In this document: positions 55,675 through 64,000 of the stretch, piece after piece
How positions within the stretch are numbered: the first letter of the stretch is position 1
Layout of the letters: each line of letters starts with the position of its first letter
Assembly (NCBI RefSeq): GCF_964204645.1
Contig: NC_134036.1
Location: 7,796,704 to 7,860,703 of the forward strand
Reading direction: 5' to 3'
Source: Tubulanus polymorphus
Lineage: Eukaryota; Nemertea; Palaeonemertea; Tubulaniformes; Tubulanidae
DNA length: 64,000 nt
Made by a program: the position numbers and the translations under genes
Notes under the pieces: generated by a model
Told to the model about the DNA's origin: nothing
What the model saw: only the letters and a program-made list of their open reading frames with translations
Databases searched by the model: none

Positions 55675-56428
55675 TTATTCTTTACATCTTATAACTAATT
55701 CATAAATTACAGGAAAGTTATTCAAATCAATTAAGTATCCATTATGATTTCTTATTTCTGATTTAAAATTATTGAAATGTGGAATGCATGGTTTGAAATT
55801 ACATTCTGTTAAATTATAATTCATTTGGGTTCCAAATTGTTTAACATTTTTAATGGTAAAATATTTAATATACTAGAATTACAAATTGTATCTTTAGTTG
55901 CTTCAAATGTTTTTGTCGGATCAATTAAATTTCAATAAATATAAAAGTGTGTTAAAGGCATTAAATTTGAATTACCGTCTACGTTTCCTGTAACAGTATA
56001 TGGTTTAATTCATAACATTTTAGCTATTGGTTTCTGTACCATAAATGCGTGTTTGGTTTCATCATCTAACTTTATTTTAATTTTATCAGAACTATCACTT
56101 TTTATAAATCTAATTGAAAATTTATCTTCACTTCTAAGTTTTAATCGTGCTCTTCTGTTAATTTCTAGAGCTAATGTTTCTAAATTATATAATCATGGTT
56201 TTAAAAATAGATGAAACCATTTATTTATATTTCTAACATGAATCATAAACAGTCTATGATCAATAGTTTTATCCGATATATTGAAAAATAAGTTACATAA
56301 ACTAATATTTACTAATTCTAAATCAACACAATTCTTAAATTCCCTATCTAATTGTACTAGTAAATTATGTGATTTAGTAACAATTTTCTAGAATCAACAA
56401 ATATTCTGTATTCTTTTAATTCTACCAT
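55675..56428 (-). pseudogene. Polinton minor capsid (penton-like) protein (Polinton C), broken
   Basis: Start MVELKEYRIFVDSRK at 56428 after GTAAAATAAATG. A one-base change near 56385 shifts the frame, and a TGA replaces a cysteine codon near 55940. HFYIY*NLIDPTKTFEATKDT shows the junction that the A copy lost by deletion. The PWLYNLETLALEINRRARLK-like segment is preserved. Full-length alignment partner of 17646-18402. Confidence 0.65.
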
Positions 56429-56433
56429 TTATT

Positions 56434-56788
56434 TTACATATTTTTATAATATTCGAAATCTATTTCATGGTGCCCTTTTTCATTCTTACCCTTATATATG
56501 AAATAGAAATCACCAAAACATAATTCTTCTAAATCTTCACTTGATAATCTATGAAATCTATCTGGTAAATATGTTCTGAATTTGTATTCATTTCCTTTTA
56601 ATCCTTCATATTCTAAGTGGATAACTAATTTATCTCCATATTTGTTAGTAGCAGTATCAATATTTGTAATGAAATATATTGTGAATTGTTAATTCTGTTA
56701 ACTTCTTAGATTTATAATCTACTGATTTGACATTTTTAGTATCTTTAATTCTATCTAAGAATTCACTGTGTATTTGTTTACTCTCCAT
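56434..56788 (-). pseudogene. Right-terminal Polinton gene, possible OB-fold protein (Polinton C), one frameshift
   Basis: Starts MESKQIHSEFLDRIKDTK next to the right terminal repeat. A frameshift near 56660 is followed by KYGDKLVIHLEYEG, YRTYLPDRFHRLSSEDL-like and GKNEKGHHEIDFE. Homolog of the intact 28262-28588 gene. Its position as the mirror image of the polymerase at the other end suggests an early, replication-related role (inference). Confidence 0.6.
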
Positions 56789-57075
56789 TTTAATATCAAA
56801 TTTTTTATTAAAATTGAACATAACACTTACCTCTCAACGCGTCCCGCCACGTATGAGTACCCCACAAACACCCGCCTATTTATACTATTCAACAGTGGGG
56901 AATCCCCAGCTGCGTGTTGAGACTTGTAAATTATGAGGCTTGTGATTGGATAGAGTAATAGGGGATAAGTTGTTTCAAGTCAAAGGTTGAAAGGTCGGAA
57001 AATAAATTCGAGTGTGCGAGAATTTATTTTTCGACCTATCGACCTTTGGCTTGAAACAACATATCCCCTATAACT
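56789..57075 (-). repeat. Right terminal inverted repeat of Polinton C, ending in a 122-bp palindrome
   Basis: Inverted match to 38776-39064. The outer 122 bp (56954-57075) fold back on themselves: AATAGGGGATAAGTTGTTTC... is followed by its inverted copy ending ...GAAACAACATATCCCCTATAACT, with about 52 of 58 stem positions matching and a loop of about 6-10 bases. The terminus, read inward, begins AGTTATAGGGG, in line with Polinton ends starting with AG (from memory). Confidence 0.85.
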
Positions 57076-57081
57076 GGAGCT
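57076..57081 (+). repeat. Right target-site duplication GGAGCT of Polinton C
   Basis: Matches 38770-38775. It is followed by TAATCCAGGCGTTTTATCAC, the continuation of the host repeat unit seen at 38110 and 38505. Confidence 0.7.
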
Positions 57082-57814
57082 TAATCCAGGCGTTTTATCA
57101 CTTCATCTGTTGTGTTGTTCAGTGGCTGCTGTGATTTGGTCTGTAAAATGATGGTTTTGCAAATTTTTTATGTTGATAAAGCACGAGATATTTTTCGAAC
57201 AAGGATAATATGTACTCCATTGAACTTGGTCTTCCTTTAGCTAATAGGTAGTTTTATCAAGACACCTTATCATTCGTCGGCTCGTACCTTCACTCCTCTT
57301 TCTCTCCAATGGTTGAGAAGAAAAGGACTAATTGAAACTATATCCATTGTTCTTCACTTGTGCCTCCATTCATCCTTCTGTGCAATGGTACATTTGAGGG
57401 CCTGCCTGTTAAGATGAAAATTATTTTGCACGTTATCAACACGGACTAGTTTAACTCAATATGAAAGAGAATAGATACGTACGCCTTATGTAGATTCATC
57501 CAGGCTCTGCATTCTCCTAGGCTAGTGCCTACATCCTTCATACTGTGCAGCGATTCGTGTGTGGGTAAACCTGCAAATATAGAATGAAGAAATTACTATT
57601 AAGTTTAGAAAAATCAATATCAGAGTTAAACAAGCAACGCCTGGGATTGTCTCTTTTCACTTGTGCCATCATACATCCTGCTCTCTGATGTTCCTTTTGA
57701 GAAGGCCTGTAAAAATGAAAATTAATTTGCAGTGTATGGAAACTGAATGTTAGAAATTAGGGTAATGCGCTCCATTTTGGAATTGGCCACTTCTTAGCTT
57801 TTAAATCTTAAGTT
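57082..57814. other. Host repeat cluster continuing; no gene
   Basis: Degenerate copies of the segment also found at 37860-38770 (TTGTTCAGTGGCTGCTGTG, GGCCTGCCTGTTAAGATGAAAA). No coding signal. Confidence 0.5.
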
Positions 57815-58370
57815 ATCATATAACAATCATTTTGAAGCGAGACCTAACATTGCAATGCGCGCCATTTTGCAGAGCTTCTCGGGACCTGTGGTGACAGGTA
57901 TGCATTGAAAATGACGAAATTAATAAAAACTTTACTTTTTATGACATGTATGTAGTATTGGGTATGATATCAATTGCTAAGCATAGATTAAGTTAATATT
58001 AAGTTCATATAAAACAATTATTATTATGACGCAAGACCTCACACGGCAGCTCGCGCCATTTTGCAGAGCTACTCGGGACCTAGCTGTGGACAGGTCTGAG
58101 TTTAAACTGATGAAATGTATAAAAAATTGACTTTTTATTAATTTCTATGAGCTCTTTATAATAATGAATATAATATCAATTGCTAACTATAGATATAGTT
58201 AATCTTAAGTTACTATAAAACAATTATTATGACGCAAGACCTCATACTGCAACGCGCACCAATTTGCAGAGCTACTGGTGTGCATTTAAACTGAATAAAA
58301 ACTTTACTTTTTATATACTCTTTATAGTAATGAGTATAATATCAATTGCTAACCGTTCTAACTAAATTCT
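57815..58370 (-). repeat. Inverted tandem array, left arm (three units)
   Basis: Three degenerate units of about 185 bp, each with CGCGCCATTTTGCAGAGCT, (G)GGACCTG, CTTTACTTTTTAT and ATATCAATTGCTAA, in opposite orientation to the array at 60151-61195. Confidence 0.75.
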
Positions 58371-60150
58371 TCAAATTACCTCTTTTTCACCAGTCATGGT
58401 GCACGGCTAGTTGTATATCTGTACAATTCGTATCGTCGTGCGCTGGACTCTGTTCCAGCAATCTGATAATCCTAATCCAGGTGAAATAGTGGAAGATCTA
58501 GCGATTTTAAACAATCCTGACGCACACACGGGTGGCTCTGCGTAGTAAATTGTCTACGTCCCCAAAAGGATACACCTCTATATAGTCATCGTCGCAGAAA
58601 TCAATTGTTTCATTTTAGGGTTCAATTTAGATTAAGGGCAAATTTCACTAACTTCTCATGAATTGTAACTCTCAATGAATGAATGCAGTTTTACAACACT
58701 AACTTAATTTATTTATTAATTTTCATAAATAATGGTACATAATGCACTAGGGCTTAAGTGGTATATGTCTGGTGATCGACAATCCTCAATTATCACGGCC
58801 GACTCCCAAACGATATTTAATCACACTGGCGCCCTACCCGATGTTTATTCAAGGGCGTCGCCAATACTACGTATGGTACGGTACTTGAGATGCCGTTATC
58901 GTTAACAATTTACCTGACGAGGAATTCGTAAAGAAATGTATACCGATCAACAACAGAGTAAGAGCATAATATTAGAAACAGGATTTTTATTGAAAAGTTA
59001 TAAAACCAAGGAACAAAAAAGAAATCTACAGCAATCAAGTCCAAAATAATGGCTCCATTCCCGGTTAAACCCTTGCTTTAGGTCCGGGAGGTATTTTGTA
59101 CGAATGTAAAATGAAAACAAATAAATATTTTCTTCCTTATCAACTTGAATCATTTTCGAGATTTACGACGGTTCAGAATATGTATTCAGAGACATTCTGT
59201 CTCTACATAGTTTATATTAACTGTTGCATGTTCTTTGTCTTAAGTACTGTCCTGAATGGATGTTGATATTTCATTGCATATAACTTTTGTAATCATTTGG
59301 AGCAATCGGATAAAGTTAAAGTTAAAGTCTATCTAACTCGATATTTGTCCACAAATGTTTTTCCATTCGTCTAGCACATGCCAAGACATTCCGCCGTTTC
59401 GTCAAATATAGTCGTGAGTTTGGTCCTTTTTGGGACCTGACATGACAGGTCAGACCTATCATGTCAGGTCTCGAGACCTGACATGACAGGTTCTCGAAAC
59501 TCTGCAGACAGTCTACATCAATCCGAGAAGTGGTCCTCTAGAAGTATACTCCACACATACTGTCCATGCATGTCTCTGTAACCGAAGGTAGAGACTAAAA
59601 CACGGTTCAGACTCGGCAGCGGACACCAGCCAGGAAAATATTTTAAAACGTGTATTGTGGGTACCTAGCACGATTTCAGTGTTTTTCAGGAATTCCCTGA
59701 TATTTCGGCGTTTTTCGGAAATTCCCTGAAATTTTAGCGTTTTCATTTCAGCGTTTCAGCCTTTTCAGCGAAGTTCAGGAACCGCTACCCGAGTGCGGTC
59801 GACCCAGGCAGACTAGACAACGACTACGCTACCTATGGACGACTACATTCACTACCAGAATTATTATTTTATATATTTACACGAACCGCTACATTACTAA
59901 GACCGATCGAAAATGGCATGGTCACTGTTCGACCGAGTTTAACGTTGCTGATGATGTCAGCCGAGTGGTCTACATGTGTCCAAGTTAAACGGTCGATAGT
60001 TAAACGGTGCAGAGTTTCTATATCAGTCGAAAGAAACTTGGCCTGTTACATATCCTGTCGCGCATCCGGTGGAAGATGATCGTCAAAAAGGTGTGAATAA
60101 AACGACTGGGTACTCAATGCTACATACATATTCATTTTGTCATTTTTAAT
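58371..60150. other. Segment between the inverted arrays; palindrome cluster, no gene
   Basis: Unique-looking DNA without a convincing gene. At 59437-59500 there is a cluster of alternating CCTGACATGACAGG words that can pair in several registers. It is a diverged relative of the array core (GACAGGT.TCGAGAA.CTCTGC). Confidence 0.5.
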
Positions 60151-61195
60151 GCAGACCTGTCACCACAGGTCCCGAAAAGCTCTGCAAAATGGCGCGCGTT
60201 GCAATGTTAGGTCTCGCTTCAAAATAATTGTTTTATAGTATTTAATCTATCTATGGTTAGCAATTGATGTTATACTCATTACTATATATAGGTTATAAAA
60301 AGAAAAGTTTTTTCCATTTCATCAGTTTACATGCAGACCTGTCACCACAGGTCTCGAGAAGCTCTGCAAAATGGCGCGTTGCCGTGTGAGGTCACGCTTC
60401 ATGATTATTGTATGATAGTAACTTAAGATTAACTATATCCATGGTTATCAATTGATATTATACTCATAACAATATATGGGTTATAAAAAGTAAAGTTTTT
60501 TTCCATTTCATCAGTTTAAATGCAGACCTGTCACCACAGGTCTCGAGAAGCTCTGCAAAATGGCGCGCGTTGCAATGTTAGGTCTCGCTTCAAAATAATT
60601 GTTTTATAGTATTTAATCTATCTATGGTTAGCAATTGATGTTATACTCATTACTATATATAGGTTATAAAAAGAAAAGTTTTTTCCATTTCATCAGTTTA
60701 CATGCAGACCTGTCACCACAGGTCTCGAGAAGCTCTGCAAAATGGCGCGCGTTGCAATGTTAGGTCTCGCTTCAAAATAATTGTTTTATAGTATTTAGTC
60801 TATCTATGGTTAGCAATTGATGTTATACTCATTACTATATATAGGTTATAAAAAGAAAAGTTTTTTCCATTTCATCAGTTTACATGCAGACCTGTCACCA
60901 CAGGTCTCGAGAAGCTCTGCAAAATGGCGCGCGTTGCAATGTTAGGTCTCGCTTCAAAATTATTGTTTTATAGTAACTTAAGATTTAATCTATCTATGGT
61001 TAGCAAATGATGTTATACTCATTACTTTAAATGGGTAATAAAAAAGTAAAGTTTTCTTCCATTTCATCAGTTTTCAAGCAGACCTGTCACCGCAGGTCTC
61101 GAGAAGCTCTGCGAAATAACGCGAGCTGCCGTGTGAGGTCTCACTTCATAATCATTGTTTAATAGTACACAGGTCTCGAGAAGATAATATTCATT
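60151..61195 (+). repeat. Inverted tandem array, right arm (about six ~183-bp units)
   Basis: Units start with GCAGACCTGTCACCACAGGT at 60151, 60333, 60522, 60704, 60886 and 61078. Each holds the palindrome GACCTGTCACCACAGGTC, then CTCGAGAAGCTCTGCAAAAT, GGCGCGCGTTGCAATGTTAG and a TATAGGTTATAAAAAG segment. The middle units are nearly identical, suggesting recent amplification. Confidence 0.92.
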
Positions 61196-61279
61196 ACTAT
61201 AATTTTGTAGGAAGTGCATCCGTCGATAGTGAAATCTATCAACACTTATCTTGAAAACTTGCCTCACCAAAGCACACAC

Positions 61280-64000
61280 AGCTGCCCAGCTTGTCCGACG
61301 GAAAATTTAAACCGGCTCGAAAATCGAAGTTGAAAATCCACCTAAAAGTCATCAGAAGTCTGCTGTATTGTTCCATGGTTTGTCATTAAAAAAGCTGTTG
61401 GAAATATTTTCTTCTACATAATTGCCTCATTATAAATAACGACTTCGGTAACTTCATCTTTATATAAAAAACAATTATTAGTCGGAGAGAGTTTTTCGAA
61501 GCACATGTGAAAACTCATGCGCAGCGGCAAAAAAACTATATCGGCAATCTGTAGAAAACTATTGGTCAATCGTTACCACCAGAACTACCTGCTCAGACAG
61601 CAACCTCAATTGACGTTCCACCGATACGGCGAGCAGAACCAGAATCAGTAACAACAGGAATCGCGTATACTGAACCCCAGTTGAATAACAGTCCGTTGTC
61701 AACTGTTCATAGTGAAAGGATCGTCGAGTGCCGATCGAAAGCAATTGGAAAAACTAGTTCGAATAGCGTAAGCGTTACTTGTTAACAATGTTGTAAAACG
61801 ATCAAACATAAACGCAATCGGAATACTCACCTGAAAACGCACAAAATTATGAAAATCGACGAAAACCGACATCATCAGGGAATTTGCGTTGATGCACAAA
61901 GTGGGATTTTATTAATTGCAAATGCCAATCGTGGCGCCGGGCATCCGATACATGTAGCAGCAAAAACTGGCCCGAATTCGAAATTTTTGTGTGAAAATTA
62001 CTCGTGTTATGTAACCACCTCCGCAGTATCGAGAGGCGGGAATGTTACTTACCAGTGTCCGCATATACGCAGCACTTATCACGCATCAGCATATGTGGAA
62101 ACCGCGATGGAACATTCTTGCTTAGACCGAATGGTGGAAGGCAAATTGATTACCGAATCAAACAAGTCCGATTGCAAGAAGCTCGCCAAATGCTCTTATA
62201 AGGAAGCGCGTCCGTTAGTCACTCCGTGGCACATTAGTGAAAGATTTTTATTTTTATCTGTTTTTTTGCGAAGATGAACGGTCGTGGTGTCGACTACAAA
62301 GATATGTTGTTACATACGATAAAACTGCTAATCAACTGAATTGTAGGAGCTCAAAGGGTAGTCGCGGGTGTATACATAAGTTGATTGCGAAGTGGTTTTT
62401 GTTCCAACGCGAAATAGCGTACTCCGAGAGTAAGGAAACATTAGCCGATGACACTGTGAATTTAGAATCTGAATCCAACAATGAGACGTTTAGTGGTAGG
62501 TGCCCTATCAACTAATTATTATCACGTTTGAACAGAAACTGCGTCAATGCGCTGTTACATCCTCTACCCTATCTATCTAATACAGGTGATAACACATACC
62601 CGCTAACTGGAGATAGATTGATAAAGATGACACAGTACAACAAACAAAATAAATCTATACCAGCAAAGCCACCACAAATCTATTCAATTTCGGTACCAAC
62701 CGAAATTAGACCGATCGAGGAGAAATGCTCTATCTGTCGTTACGGCGATCTATGCGAACTTCGCTACGCGTGTCGCGGAAAACTGATTGATACACACACA
62801 GTTTATACAGGTAATTATTGTAAAAAATATTCAATTTACTGCGAATTTGACTTTGTCTTATAGACCGGGTACACCAGAAAATACGGTAAGCATTTTTTGA
62901 TTATTAGATTCGAAACTTTGATCAATAACTTGATTTTTTTTTCGGACATCCTATTTTTCGTCAAGTTGTGCACGAAATGTGGCCAATGGTACAGATATCA
63001 AGAACACACTGACGGGATACACAATTTTGATAACAGCACGTTTCTTTCTATCCTCCTCTGCCTATGGCTTTAATCCGGATTGACGGTAGGTTATGCGCCG
63101 TAGTTTCGTCATCGTTTTTCTCGTTTTGTTTTAGCAGCTGTTGTCGTTTTTAGTCATAACATGTATATTCTTTTTAACAGAATCACACTGCAATAAATCG
63201 AATGCATTCCATAATCGAAGAAGCAAATGATGTAAAGATAAATCACGATACAGTATTAAATGGGTATCTGCATTTCGAGAGCATGATACAACACACATCA
63301 TTCAATGCGGCTACCATCCGCCCGTTCTTATGTTTGATGTCTACCGTAAAGTTGCATTTCGTCTGAATGGTAACTGTTCCTCATATATCAAGGATTTTAC
63401 ACACCGATTTTTTACATATAACATAATGAACCGATTATTTCGATGATAAAATTCCTAACAAATTTGTTTCTAGTTGGAGACTTGAAAGTTTTAAATCCGA
63501 ATGACTGTTCAGATACAGTGGATACGATGGAGATAATAAATTTTGGCAAATCAAAAGTTGAGTGCAATAACCTATAATAGATCATTACTGAATAGCGATC
63601 ACAAAATAATGAAATATATTTATTCTTAAGGCTACACGGAAGACCGATTGCAGCCGAACCTATGCAACTGGGCCCCTTGGTTTGTCGACGGGGTGAAATT
63701 GTTGTCAATACTGAGTACAAGAAGTCTCAACAACATGCCTCCGACGTCGATGAAGATACTGCGGAAAATCTACAGATAACTGCAGAGGAAATATTGCAAT
63801 TCATGTATGACAAAGAGGAACGTAAAACCGTAAAGAAAACGTTAAGAAAATTACGCGATATATTCAATCTATGTATAACTGCAATTCCTTTTCTATTTTG
63901 GCAATAGTATACATTGAATGACGTGAAAAAAGTATGCCGGAGTTTCGGGATCAAACCGAATGGTTCAAATGTCGACCTCTTGCGAAATATCCGAGACACG
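61280..64000 (+). pseudogene. Multi-exon zinc-binding gene fragment (possibly transposon-derived, KDZ-like), runs off window
   Basis: Several plus-strand open pieces separated by AT-rich, intron-like gaps. They are: a C2H2-like tail (FFEAHVKTHAQRQ, 61495); a long linker; CVDAQSGILLIANANRGAGH (61880) with C-rich downstream residues; LNCRSSKGSRGCIHKLIAKW (62340), a CxC/CxH-type cluster; PTEIRPIEEKCSICRYGDL (62700), ending at a good donor CAG|GTAATT at 62811; CTKCGQWYRYQEHTDGIHNF with FLSILLCLWL (62963); CGYHPPVLMFDVYRKVAF (63310); NWAPW, then after a frameshift VVNTEYKKSQ (63650-63730); and a SAP-like VCRSFGIKPNGSNVDLL at the end. I recall this set of segments together in an expanded invertebrate family linked to KDZ-type transposons, but cannot confirm it. 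A TAA after CLWL and the frameshift suggest decay. Confidence 0.45.

Larger units (their letters stand above)
38776..57075. mobile_element. Polinton/Maverick C, 18.3 kb, with terminal repeats and secondary insertions
   Basis: Bounded by 6-bp direct duplications and inverted terminal repeats. Plus-strand half: DNA polymerase B, HNH endonuclease, two small genes, integrase and ATPase. Minus-strand half from the right end: OB-like gene, minor capsid, four small genes, PX/PY-type and coiled-coil genes. No major capsid gene is found; its expected place between ATPase and coiled-coil gene is occupied by unrelated DNA (45509-48135). Secondary insertions lie at 45518, 48836-50888 and 53960-55225. Most genes are broken, so it is a fossil element. 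Confidence 0.85.

Overview
The window reads as animal nuclear DNA, probably from a marine invertebrate. It has AT-rich unique DNA, satellites and microsatellites, tRNA-derived SINE-like pieces, and an intron-containing gene fragment at the right end. I cannot name the species. The dominant content is at least four copies of Polinton/Maverick elements, which are virus-like self-synthesizing DNA transposons. They are recognised by a protein-primed DNA polymerase B, a double-jelly-roll capsid protein, a retroviral-type integrase and an A32-like packaging ATPase.

Layout. 1-4075: decayed Polinton fragment, copy 1 (capsid, integrase, ATPase). 4076-11190: repeat-rich host block. 11190-13236: about 154-bp satellite. 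13237 to about 28850: Polinton A, the best-preserved gene set, with its left end truncated inside the polymerase gene and a roughly 1-kb insertion near its right end. 28881-29290: satellite again. 29313-32925: decayed Polinton fragment, copy 2. 32926-37240: a second, shorter version of the host block and satellite, so copies 1 and 2 belong to a segmental duplication. 37241-38769: host repeats. 38776-57075: Polinton C, an 18.3-kb element with terminal inverted repeats and a 6-bp GGAGCT target-site duplication, carrying several secondary insertions. 57082-61195: host repeats with a large inverted pair of tandem arrays. 61280-64000: fragments of a multi-exon zinc-binding gene.

Most notable content. 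The polymerase gene of Polinton A contains an intein of 355 codons, with a LAGLIDADG endonuclease domain, placed exactly between YFD and TD of polymerase motif C. The polymerase of Polinton C has the same site empty. Polinton A also has a long minus-strand gene combining N-terminal C2H2 fingers with a zinc ribbon and C-terminal region resembling the poxvirus/NCLDV late transcription factor VLTF3 family. Almost every structural gene in A and C begins at a T-rich tract followed by TAAATG, in which the motif overlaps the start codon, much like a poxvirus-type late promoter. Together these suggest that this lineage shares a late-transcription scheme with large DNA viruses (inference).

How the genes fit together. 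The polymerase replicates a linear element, and the integrase (with a chromodomain tail) inserts it with a 6-bp duplication. Major and minor capsid proteins, several small membrane proteins and the ATPase would form and fill a particle. Most genes carry stops or frameshifts, so the copies look like fossils or recently inactivated elements, although the ATPase and several small membrane proteins of A are still open. A and C differ by inversion of the minor capsid to coiled-coil gene block and by exchange of accessory genes (VLTF3-like in A, HNH endonuclease in C).
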